A stretch of DNA of 14,297 nt from Fragilaria radians (GCA_900642245.1 CAAAJI010000670.1:17015-31311), one strand, 5' to 3'. Counted from the first letter of the stretch, positions 8,058 through 14,297 are shown. Notes: generated by a model not told the origin, from the letters alone. Numbers and translations: made by a program.

Positions 8058-8168
8058 TAGTTTTCGAAATATTGATTCCTGTTTACGATTCATAACTGTC
8101 AGAAACGTATTGTACTCCAATATACTTGCAAGATTTTGGGCGATACTCAATTACAAATATATAATCAA

Positions 8169-9305
8169 ATGGCTAATGAAAGTATGGAAATGGCTATTGA
8201 TGCCTTCGCAGTTGCTTTAGAATCTCTGCAAAGAGCAAATGGCGAGGTAGGTCGTTACTTGGCGAAAATCAGAGAGATCGAAGACGAGTTAGAGGAATCG
8301 AAGAAGCGTAAACTTCAAAAAGAATCATCATCTATCGCTTTCAAAGAAGGAGCATTGGGTGCTTTTGATGCTTCCAAGAATACGGATCATCCAAACATGG
8401 AGTCAAATTTCGTCGTTACGTTGGGGACTCACACTGATGGATTGAATTCAACAACCTTTGCGTTCAAACGTGATTACATTTTGAAGAAAATGTTCAATTG
8501 GATGAATTTCGAGGAAAGGATGAACAGATTCTTGTTGATAGACTCCCCAGCAGCGTCTGGCAAAACTACTTTATTGATTATGTTTCAACTCCAATATCCA
8601 CAATTAAATGTACATTACATATCCATGTTCTCCAAGAGTGATCCCTATGATTGCCTTTTAAGTGTTGGACTAGATGTCATACATCGGATCTGTAAGTATG
8701 ATCAGGTTATTTACATACTTGATGATGCGCAATATCTCTATGATCATCCTTCGTTTTGCCATACTCTTGTGAAGGATATTCCGCTGCTTTTTAGTGGTGT
8801 GCAGTTTATCATTTCTGTAACTCACAAGATCTACACAAGAGACCAACCAAATCCCTTCTATTTTGAGGGCCTTGAAAAGATCAGTCATGAAGATTTGCTC
8901 TTCTCCAGTGATCAATCTCTAGAACTTCTTAACTCGCAACCACCTCTGGGATTGCCAACTCACATGCAGAATTTTTCACAACTGAAAAACACTATCATAG
9001 AGCATTGCAATGGACTAGTTGGTGCATTGCGCGAATCTGCTAAATTCTTTGTTGATATTTTTTGTGTCCATATGTCAACCGAAGTGATGTATCTACAAGC
9101 ATATTATTCGAAAAATCTGCTAGATCAAATGCATGGTTGTTTTGGTATAGTTTGTGAATCTTGTATTCCAGCTAATGCAAACGACATTCTTTTGAAATGC
9201 GTATTGGGAGAAAGGATTCATTCCATCCTTGACGTGGACCACAGCATCTCTGGCATTATTTCCTCATTTGCCAAGGCTGGTATTTTAACAATTGATGAAC
9301 CATAA
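8169..9305 (+). CDS. CR (Crinkler-RHS)-type effector, coiled coil and STAND-like P-loop NTPase part
   Basis: There are 378 codons from the ATG at 8169; upstream in-frame codons lack another ATG back to the stop at 8073. Residues 1-55 are helical and charged (REIEDELEESKKRKLQKE), a likely coiled coil, in place of a CRN header. Walker A is DSPAASGKTT at about 125-134. Walker B is VIYILDDAQ at about 180-188, with the double Asp typical of STAND ATPases. A sensor-like strand, FIISVTHKIYTR, follows at 213-224, then a helical region ending SSFAKAGILTIDEP. This is the NTPase module that couples to a C-terminal nuclease in Crinkler-RHS proteins. The frame closes at TAA 9303, but the homology continues at once in the +1 frame (next entry), so this is the front part of a broken gene. 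Its codon use and smoothness are much better than in the transposon relics, which suggests recent breakage, an assembly error or weak constraint. Confidence 0.75.
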   Translation: MANESMEMAIDAFAVALESLQRANGEVGRYLAKIREIEDELEESKKRKLQKESSSIAFKEGALGAFDASKNTDHPNMESNFVVTLGTHTDGLNSTTFAFKRDYILKKMFNWMNFEERMNRFLLIDSPAASGKTTLLIMFQLQYPQLNVHYISMFSKSDPYDCLLSVGLDVIHRICKYDQVIYILDDAQYLYDHPSFCHTLVKDIPLLFSGVQFIISVTHKIYTRDQPNPFYFEGLEKISHEDLLFSSDQSLELLNSQPPLGLPTHMQNFSQLKNTIIEHCNGLVGALRESAKFFVDIFCVHMSTEVMYLQAYYSKNLLDQMHGCFGIVCESCIPANANDILLKCVLGERIHSILDVDHSISGIISSFAKAGILTIDEP

Positions 9306-9891
9306 ACGCTATGGATTCTCCTCTATTTTGGCCAAAAGGTACTTTTTGCATCGCTATTCTCAGCACCGTGCCATCAGTGATCCTTCTACTCTTTGTGAAC
9401 TTGTGGTAAAAGCAATCGAAAGTATGTCAGCAAAGTCCCTCATGTCATCAACATCAAGTCAAAATGATTTCCCGAAAGAAGCTACATTCCAGCATTTATT
9501 TATGGTGGGACTTCTGAATCATACAAGCTGTAACACTGCAATTTGCCCAGAGTTGTCAAGATTGGTTGCTACTAACAATAACAAGATGGGAGAAATTGAT
9601 TTTATCATGGATGGCAATCTCATGTGGGGAATCGCATTAGTGACACGTGGTTACAAGATTGGTGAGCATTTGAGCCGATTCGGTCCAAAGGGTAAATATG
9701 CTGGTTTACATTTGAATGACTTTATTGTCCTGAATTTTTGTAAAGGTGGTAATGGTGTGACCAATGTTATCCAAGATTCTCATGCAGCAACTGCATTATT
9801 CACCGTCGATGCAGCAGGATACACTTGTTACAAAAATGTAGTCTTCAGATATGGGAATGACAAGCCCTTGACTTTGCATTTACAACCATAA
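9295..9891 (+). CDS. CR-type effector, C-terminal restriction-endonuclease-like domain (frame-shifted continuation)
   Basis: This frame is open from the shift at about 9300 to TAA 9889-9891. It begins RYGFSSILAKRYFLHRYS, the usual link after the NTPase, then a helical part with CELVVKAIESMS. The nuclease fold follows: helix FPKEATFQHLFMVGLL (Glu at about residue 63 counting from 9292), CPELSR (86-89), strand GEIDFIMDG with Asp 103, strand LMWGIALVTRG (110-120), then IGEHLSRFGPKGKYA and a final strand block NDFIVLNF. This is the PD-(D/E)XK-like domain found at the C-terminus of many CRN/RHS proteins. In such proteins the strand after WGI normally carries the catalytic Glu; here that position (115) is Ala (GCA). 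Together with the frameshift, this suggests an inactive nuclease. No intron with GT-AG ends fits the junction. Confidence 0.72.
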   Translation: MNHKRYGFSSILAKRYFLHRYSQHRAISDPSTLCELVVKAIESMSAKSLMSSTSSQNDFPKEATFQHLFMVGLLNHTSCNTAICPELSRLVATNNNKMGEIDFIMDGNLMWGIALVTRGYKIGEHLSRFGPKGKYAGLHLNDFIVLNFCKGGNGVTNVIQDSHAATALFTVDAAGYTCYKNVVFRYGNDKPLTLHLQP

Positions 9892-10334
9892 TATGTTGTG
9901 CAGAAATAATTAACATCTTTGTTATATGCAATTGCTTTCCACGTTTTTTGCTGTATATTTGAGGTAAGAGGGTTTATAGTGACATTTTTAACACATGCAT
10001 TTATTTGTGCAATTAGATTATAGGTTGTAACATCACCAGATAAATGGACTGTCACCACTCCCTTAGCTGGATCATAGTTAACTTGATAATATTGTGCATG
10101 TTCAAATGTCATGAATTCTGTCTCAATGAGTATGTTAAGATGTAAACTTATAATTCTCTTGTGTTGGAAAGTCTTCTATTCAGTTGATCAAGCAGATGAA
10201 AGTAAAAGTTGCACTTGATAGTTGTGAATATTAATTGAAAAAAAGATTAAAACTAACTTTGACCACACAATGCTGAATATCAAAAATTGAAAAATACCTC
10301 AGATGGGATAAAGGTAAGGGATGTGACCTAAATG
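9892..10334. other. Downstream region with an unrecognised minus-strand ORF
   Basis: A minus-strand ATG frame runs 10112-9828 (94 codons), overlapping the end of the effector gene. Its first half, with NYDPAKGVVTVHLSGDVTTY and LIAQINACVKN, looks protein-like, but I cannot assign it; the second half is the antisense of the effector's 3' end. It may be a transposon tail. No clear polyadenylation hexamer is seen directly after 9891. Confidence 0.3.
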
Positions 10335-10455
10335 TTCACCAATATTGTCAGTTTTGACAACAACCAATAGCTCTACATCATACCTGATAGCTTGGAGAAG
10401 ATAATACATAAATTTAATCACTTCAACAGCATCAGATGAAGATGTGGTGATGAAG
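10335..10455 (-). pseudogene. Copia RNase H fragment
   Basis: The minus strand reads SSSDAVEVIKFMYYLLQAI, then YDVELLVVVKTDNIGEH. This matches the end of Copia pol, where the RNase H domain has an SxAVxEIKFxYYLL helix and the VxxDNxG motif with a catalytic Asp (TDNIG, about 10352-10338). The region before and after is not recognisable, so only about 40 residues survive. It is on the opposite strand to the integrase piece that starts 40 bp to the right. Confidence 0.7.
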
Positions 10456-10488
10456 TTGATGAAGGGAAACACAATCCTATATTTTGAT

Positions 10489-11234
10489 AATATTGTGAAT
10501 CGGATGGATAGGCAAAGGCCAGCAAGATTCATAACTTAAAGTTGATTGGTGAGTTCTAATATGTGAATAATGTGCCATTGCAAAAGCTAGGCAGACGAAC
10601 GTCAACAAAGAGTGGAAGAGCAGAAGCTAATACCCTAGAGAGTGATAATATTTAGATATTACTTGCATTCAGGACGTAAGGTACGGTGACTCTATCTCAT
10701 GTGATTCAGATGTCAATGATTACACCAACTATTGTTGGAATATCTTCTTGAAGAATGAGTGTGAGTCAAAGGATATTGATTCAATGGAATGGACATAGAA
10801 TACATCCTTTGTGATGATTCTGGTGGAAACAAGTTGTTTTATTTAGTACAAATGGACGCAACATCAAGTTTTTAATTCTCAGGTCAAAGAATTTCCCAAT
10901 ATAAGTGAAAGGTGGAGAGGAACTTGCAGACGTCCTCTGAGATAAATTAGAGTCATGCTAAAATATGCAGCAAACAAACAATCTGGTATTTGGGATGAGT
11001 TTACAAGAATTACAGTCTTCCTTTCTAACATTGTATCAATTTAAAGAAGAAGGGAAAAGTACCTTATTTGACAGTAAGCCTAAGCTGCATACCAGCTTAA
11101 GGTCATTTGAAGAAATGGACGTTATAACAACCACGGATCTTATCCAAAAGAAGTTGAAGAATCCAGCAATAACTTGCATTTTCGTTGGTTACTTAGTAGA
11201 CCATGCTGCAAAGGCCTCTTTGCATCAATTGTAG
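10489..11234 (+). pseudogene. Copia integrase relic with post-integrase region
   Basis: Plus-strand pieces: KASKIHNLKLIGEF (about 10515-10556), a degraded zinc-binding region, DVNDYTNYCWNIFLKNEC (about 10708-10761), GMDIEYILCDDSGGNKLFY (about 10785-10840) with the second integrase Asp motif intact, then KVERNLQTSS near 10910. The frame at 10965-11234 is open for 89 codons and contains LFDSKPKLHTSLRSFEEMDV and KKLKNPAITCIFVGYLVDHA, the conserved Copia segment after integrase (the CxFVGY motif). The first part has many stops. A second integrase piece follows about 605 bp later in the same orientation. Confidence 0.85.
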
Positions 11235-11259
11235 TTTAGATTAAAATTAAAGATAATTG

Positions 11260-11550
11260 AATTAGATTTTAGTTCCATTTAGAATAAAACTTAAGATGGA
11301 TCTATGTTTTGGGTTTGATTTTAATGATTACACCAACCATTCTTGGTTCAAGAACAGGAGTGAGTTAAAGGATAGGATGTTCAATTATTGGTAGATTTGA
11401 AGATTTTCTGGAATTAACATCATATGTATCCAATGTGATACAGCATTAAAATTAAATTCTCAGAAAAGAGGACCCCCAGCGTAAAGAAAAGATGGTATAG
11501 AAGTTGCAGACATTCTATCGCAGAATTAGAGCAATGCTAACTATTACCCA
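11260..11550 (+). pseudogene. Third Copia integrase fragment (tandem to the previous one)
   Basis: Frameshifted plus-strand pieces read DGSMFWV, NDYTNHSWFKNRSELKDRMF (about 11320-11380), FSGINIICIQCD (about 11408-11443), and then PQRKEKMV, a stop, KLQTFYRRIRAMLT (about 11478-11541). These cover the integrase core from before the second Asp to the third-motif helix. The nucleotide words TGATTACACCAAC (10718 and 11322) mark alignment with the previous relic at a spacing near 605 bp. It ends at about 11550, where a Gypsy RT fragment on the other strand begins. Confidence 0.75.
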
Positions 11551-11559
11551 ATCCCATGG

Positions 11560-11975
11560 GAAGTCTCAAATATTTGAATTTACTACAGTACCTAGGGTAG
11601 ATACATAAGGAGTCAGTCCTATGAGATAGTAACCCATGTTTAGATCTTATGATGTTGCAAGATAGAGTCCTTCTAATTTTTGCAGGAGATCATTTATTTT
11701 ATGTGTTGGAAAGGGTTTTCAATTTATCCCCTTGTTTCATTCTCTGAAATCAACTAGAGATCTTATGGTTTTGTCTGGTTTAGCTACAGTAAACATGGGA
11801 CATGCCCATTCAGATCTGCTAACCCTACTTAAAATTCCAAAGTCAACAAGCTGCTGAAATTCATCTTTTAGTAGTTGTTCTTCAGAGTGTGGGACTGGAT
11901 ATACAACTCCTACCTCTTCAACACTGGGCTCAAATAGTCAATGATTACAAACCCAAACCAAATGAGACTCTAAGC
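11560..11975 (-). pseudogene. Ty3/Gypsy reverse transcriptase fragment
   Basis: The minus strand reads YPVPHSEEQLLKDEFQQLVD (about 11910-11851), FGILSRVSRSEWACPMFTVA, KPDKTIRSLVDFRE, then after a TGA NKGI, and KPFPTHKINDLLQKLEGLYL, and DLNMGYYLIGLTPY (about 11636-11595). This is the fingers and early palm of Gypsy-type RT; DLNMGYY holds the first catalytic Asp. Three in-frame stops (TGA, TGA, TAA) occur and the YxDD part is absent, so it is a dead fragment. Gypsy RT is distinct from the Copia RT relics elsewhere in the window. It ends about 105 bp before the LRR gene. Confidence 0.82.
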
Positions 11976-12080
11976 AATTGGAAAGTCCTGGTTCTAACCA
12001 AAAGTTAGGCCTTGATTGGTTGTTGAGTAATTCAAATTTCACAGCCCTATTCCATTGATTGTCAAGTTCAACTCTTTGCC

Positions 12081-13109
12081 ATGGCAGTATTCTTTTTCTC
12101 AAGTGGAGGATCATCGTGGAAGGGGAAAAAGGGTTGGTTGACCAATGATGATGAGTGTACTTGGTACCAAAGTACCAATGAAAATGTATGTGTCAATGGA
12201 ACCTTGCAAGTGCTTTCTTTAGAAGACAATGCTTTGAAGGGATTACCAAATGACTTTGCTCTGCTAAGCTCTCTGAAATGGTTGGATCTTGGTCCCAATG
12301 CTCTTACTGGATCCATTCCAAGTGAAATTGGTGTACTTAAGAAACTTACATTGTTGGATCTTTCTTCCAATTCTCTTACTGGATCCATTCCAAGTGAAAT
12401 TGGTGTGCTTACGTCACCTACAGTGTTGCACCTTTCTCCCAATTCTCTTCATGGATCCATTCCAAGTGAAATTGGTGCACTTACAAAACTAATCATGTTG
12501 GATATCCATGAAAATTTTCTCACTGGATCCATTCCAAGTACAATTGGTGCACTTACAAAACTTAGAATACTGGATCTCAATGACAATTCTCTTAATGGAT
12601 CCATTCCAAGTGAAATTGGTGCACTTACAGAACTTACAAAGTTGTATCTTAATAAGAATTCTCTTACTGGATCTATTCCAAGTGAAATGGGTGCACTTAC
12701 ATCACTTACATGGTTGTCCCTTTTAAGCAATTCTATTGCTGGATCCATTCCAAGTGAGATTGGTGCACTTACAACACTTACAGCTTTGGAGCTTGATTCC
12801 AAATCTCTTACTGGATCCATTCCAAGTGAAATTGGTGCACTTACAGCACTTACATAGTTGGATCTTTATTCCACTTCTCTTGCTGGATCCATTCCAAGTG
12901 AAATTGGTACACTTAAGAAACTTACGGAACTGTATCTTTCTTTCAATTCTCTTACTGGATCCATTCCAAGTGAAATTGGTGCGCTTACAAAACTTACATG
13001 GTTGGATATTCAAAGCAATTCTCTTTCTGGATACATTCCTGAATCTCTCTGCCAACAAGGGTTGTCTGCAGTTGTTGGTAAGAATGTCACATGCTCTTGT
13101 TGCCAATAA
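12081..13109 (+). CDS. Leucine-rich repeat protein, 11 repeats, one in-frame TAG
   Basis: The frame runs from the ATG at 12081 to TAA 13107-13109 but is interrupted by TAG at 12855-12857, where neighbouring repeats have TGG (Trp). Residues 1-50 are a diatom/plant-style LRR N-cap: AVFFFSSGGSSWKGKKGWL, then DECTWYQS and a Cys. Eleven 24-residue repeats of the form LxxLxxLxLxxNxLxGSIPSEIGA follow, each 72 bp with no indel. The C-cap ESLCQQG...VTCSCCQ closes the solenoid, so the 3' end is complete. No signal peptide or transmembrane segment is present. The in-frame sequence upstream (12027-12080) resembles more of the N-cap, so the 5' end may have been cut off by the Gypsy insertion. Such proteins usually act in recognition or adhesion; nothing here shows the partner. 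If TAG is read as stop, the product is 258 residues and lacks the last repeats and the cap. Confidence 0.8.
12309..13036 (+). repeat. 72-bp tandem repeat array inside the LRR gene
   Basis: The word GGATCC or a one-base variant recurs at 12309, 12381, 12453, 12525, 12597, 12669, 12741, 12813, 12885, 12957 and 13029, exactly every 72 bp. The block coding for GSIPSEIGALT is almost identical in all units, while the other half of each unit varies. The open frames on the opposite strand and in other phases are by-products of this periodicity. Confidence 0.95.
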
Positions 13110-13110
13110 A
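13105..13110 (+). terminator. AATAAA polyadenylation-like hexamer at the LRR stop codon
   Basis: AATAAA overlaps the TAA stop of the LRR frame. It fits the eukaryotic polyadenylation signal in sequence, but lies unusually close to the stop, so it may be chance. Confidence 0.3.
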
Positions 13111-13177
13111 ATGTATATTCAGTAAAAAGTTTTTAAAAGGTGCCATGTAACAGGTAGACTAACATTCGTGTTTATGT

Positions 13178-13560
13178 CTGTCTTTGTCTGCTTGATTTGG
13201 GTGTCCCATCAATTTTATCAGCATTGTTATCTGTCCACCTATAGAATGGAATTCATTCTTCAAATCAACACACATTTAAATTAGGTCACATTTTGTAAAC
13301 TGCATATCGTTGACACAATCACTTGCGAATATGCCCTTCTGCTTCTGTTATACGTGGTGTCACATTTGCACTTTACTTTTTCTGGTATGTGCAACCATTT
13401 ACATATATAACACTTGCCTACTACTACACATACTACTTTTTATACATCCTTGCGATACATGTTATTGTATATATTAATGCCAATGTTTCACCGATGAACA
13501 GACCCTAGTTTGTGTCTCTCAAAGTATCTTAAGGACACCAAATCAAGCAGACACAGACAG
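13178..13560. mobile_element. Inverted-repeat-bounded segment, MITE-like
   Basis: The left arm 13178-13206 and the right arm 13533-13560 are inverted copies (29 and 28 nt) differing by one base and one indel; the shared core is TCTGCTTGATTTGG. The interior of about 325 bp is AT-rich and has no gene. Length and structure fit a miniature inverted-repeat element, but no target-site duplication is obvious at the outer ends. Confidence 0.5.
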
Positions 13561-13723
13561 CCTGTGTACTTGGGAAGAAAGTGTGAATTGCGTGAATTCG
13601 ATCCTATTTGTTTCTAGATTCAGATTACATTTTCCAGGAAATCAAATTCACAACTCAACTACAATTCCAATCGAATTGCGTTGGTTAACAACAACTCAAA
13701 ACGAATAGAAAGATTTGTTATAA

Positions 13724-13741
13724 ATATATATATATATATAA
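13724..13741. repeat. (AT)9 microsatellite
   Basis: An uninterrupted AT dinucleotide run lies just downstream of the minus-strand H2A.Z pseudogene. It is an ordinary microsatellite. Confidence 0.9.
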
Positions 13742-13755
13742 TTGGTGCTGCAGAA

Positions 13756-13971
13756 TTAAAAGTTCGTCCCCTTTTTACCTTTCGTTCCACCACCTCCACG
13801 CAGGTGTAATACGTTTCACCTTGAGATCCTTACAGGCATTCCCAGCCAATTCCAAAACTTCTGCTGTGAGATATTCCAAAATTGCCGCAGCCTTACTCGA
13901 ACGTGACTGTGGAGCCTTTTTGGATGTTGGCGCTTTACCACCCTTACCACCCTTACCACCTTTGCCAGACT
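13756..13971 (-). pseudogene. Histone H2A.Z pseudogene with two internal deletions
   Basis: Reading the minus strand: codon AAG stands where the start Met would be (13972-13970), then SGKGGKGGKGGKAPTSKKAP and QSRSSKA give the lysine-rich tail. This jumps directly to AAILEYLTAEVLELAGNAC, the long central helix, then KDLKVKRITP. The sequence KDLKVKRITP is H2A.Z-specific rather than canonical H2A. The segment between SKA and AAILEYL (first helix and loop, roughly 30 residues) is missing, and so is everything from after ITP to the Gly-rich tail. The tail itself survives out of frame as GGGGTKGKKG, ending at TAA 13758-13756. In frame, the reading ends at TAA 13777-13775. H2A.Z is the variant deposited at promoters; this copy cannot fold. 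It follows directly on the truncated open frame at 14004-14297. No introns are seen, so a retroposed origin is possible. Confidence 0.88.
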
Positions 13972-14003
13972 TGATATTCGAAAGACTGAGGGGATGCTGA
14001 TTT

Positions 14004-14297
14004 TCACACAGCTAGCAAGGAGGGTATGATCAACCATATTTGAAATATCACCTCACGTCGCCTGTGTACAACATCAAAATCACCCAAAACATAATTCACT
14101 TCTGCTAATGTATTATGAAATGCAAGAGTCAAATCATAGTCTTCTCTCCAACTGCGCTTGCCTAAGAGATTGATTCCTTTATGGCCCTTGCCTAAGAGAT
14201 TGATTCCTTTATGGCCCTTGCACCCTGTAGCAAGATACAGAAATTCAAGAAAAATTCCTTGAATTTCTGTATCCTGTGTTTGGAAGATAAGTGATAA
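14004..14297 (-). CDS. Helical-repeat region of a large AAA-ATPase/kinase-type protein (partial, off right edge)
   Basis: The minus strand is open for 97 codons from the window edge to TGA 14006-14004, with no ATG, so the start lies outside. It contains FLEFLYLATG, then a ten-residue unit KGHKGINLLG twice (the 30-bp tandem repeat), then KRSWREDYDLTLAFHNTLAE and VNYVLGDFDVV. The pattern of G-I-N-L-L-G, W-x-x-x-Y-D-L-T-L and a following helix with Y-x-x-G-D-F is that of the TPR-like helical array after the AAA ATPase domain in large serine/threonine- or histidine-kinase proteins common in diatoms and cyanobacteria. The match fades after about residue 78 (HRRREVIFQIW), so the 3' end is probably truncated where the H2A.Z pseudogene joins. 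The gene is likely a fragment, though this part has no stops. Confidence 0.6.
   Translation of the reverse strand, partial: LSLIFQTQDTEIQGIFLEFLYLATGCKGHKGINLLGKGHKGINLLGKRSWREDYDLTLAFHNTLAEVNYVLGDFDVVHRRREVIFQIWLIIPSLLAV
14161..14220. repeat. 30-bp perfect tandem duplication
   Basis: 14161-14190 and 14191-14220 are identical. The unit is a multiple of three and keeps the minus-strand frame open, adding ten residues (KGHKGINLLG) to the protein fragment there. Confidence 0.95.
14234..14273. repeat. Perfect 16-bp inverted repeat with 8-nt loop
   Basis: The arms GATACAGAAATTCAAG (14234-14249) and CTTGAATTTCTGTATC (14258-14273) are exact reverse complements. The hairpin lies inside the open minus-strand frame, which stays open through both arms. 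The structure is strong enough to form a cruciform or RNA hairpin. Its role is unknown, and a template-switch duplication is a simple explanation. Confidence 0.9.

Noticed and set aside
7935..8150. Minus-strand 71-codon frame over the upstream region of the effector gene
   Set aside because: It lies across the duplicated non-coding segment; the other copy does not keep the frame.
8670..8915. Minus-strand 81-codon frame inside the effector gene
   Set aside because: It is antisense to the well-supported NTPase region and has no recognisable motif.
10410..10500. Plus-strand Copia protease-like reading (KLMKGNTILYFDNIV)
   Set aside because: The opposite strand here gives a clear Copia RNase H motif (IKFMYYLL, TDNIG), so the plus-strand resemblance is probably an antisense shadow.
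12068..13106. Long open frames on the minus strand and in other plus frames across the LRR gene
   Set aside because: They repeat with the same 72-bp period and encode only shifted or antisense versions of the LRR unit; 72 is a multiple of three, so one open unit opens all.
13323..13508. Plus-strand 61-codon hydrophobic frame (small membrane protein?)
   Set aside because: It lies inside the inverted-repeat-bounded segment, is dominated by TAT/TAC-type AT-rich codons, and has no supporting features.
13816..14037. Minus-strand 73-codon frame starting MVDHTLLASC
   Set aside because: It is the frame next to the H2A.Z pseudogene reading; the neighbouring frame gives unmistakable histone sequence.
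1..14297. CRISPR arrays, bacterial operons or ribosomal RNA
   Set aside because: No regularly spaced short repeats with unique spacers, no clustered intact co-directional genes with ribosome binding sites, and no rRNA-like conserved words were seen.

Overview
The window looks like nuclear DNA of an AT-rich microalga, most likely a diatom or another stramenopile. The reasons are the diatom-like Copia pol fragments, the leucine-rich repeat (LRR) protein of the 24-residue 'GSIPSEIG' type, the Crinkler/RHS-type effector parts, and the absence of bacterial operon structure. I could run no database search, so the lineage is inferred from protein motifs read by eye. Most of the window is gene and transposon wreckage, with very few intact genes.

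Layout from left to right: (1) 1-79, minus strand, is the start of a Crinkler (CRN)-like header gene running off the left edge, with a three-copy 13-bp repeat upstream. (2) 1169-1804, plus strand, is a Copia gag-pre-integrase/integrase fragment that stops just after the second integrase motif; a GC-richer promoter-like stretch and a decayed hAT transposase (plus strand, about 1994-2600) follow. (3) 3080-3745, minus strand, is a nearly complete but frameshifted Copia reverse transcriptase (RT). (4) 4775-5798, minus strand, is a hAT/DUF659 transposase relic. Abutting it at 5770-5840 is a short, perfectly recognisable piece of the histone H2A.Z C-terminus. (5) 6175-6665, plus strand, is a second Copia RT relic. 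(6) 6725-7189 and 7657-8057 are two diverged copies of one non-coding segment; the second lies directly upstream of the next gene. (7) 8169-9891, plus strand, is a Crinkler-RHS (CR)-type gene: coiled coil, P-loop STAND-like NTPase, then a restriction-endonuclease-like C-terminal domain. It is split by one frameshift and appears to lack a catalytic acidic residue. (8) 10335-11975 holds a Copia RNase H piece (minus), two successive Copia integrase pieces (plus) and a Ty3/Gypsy RT piece (minus). (9) 12081-13109, plus strand, is an LRR gene built from 11 perfectly phased 72-bp repeats with one in-frame TAG. (10) 13178-13560 is a MITE-sized segment bounded by inverted repeats. (11) 13756-13971, minus strand, is an H2A.Z pseudogene with two internal deletions. 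(12) 14004-14297, minus strand, is an open frame off the right edge resembling the helical-repeat part of large AAA-ATPase/kinase proteins, with a 30-bp in-frame duplication.

Two things stand out. First, two Crinkler/RHS-family pieces (a header alone and an NTPase-nuclease alone) lie in one transposon graveyard, and the NTPase-nuclease has a duplicated upstream region. This fits the modular shuffling known for CR effectors. Second, two H2A.Z fragments on the same strand, 8 kb apart, are complementary: one lacks almost exactly the C-terminal docking segment that the other consists of.
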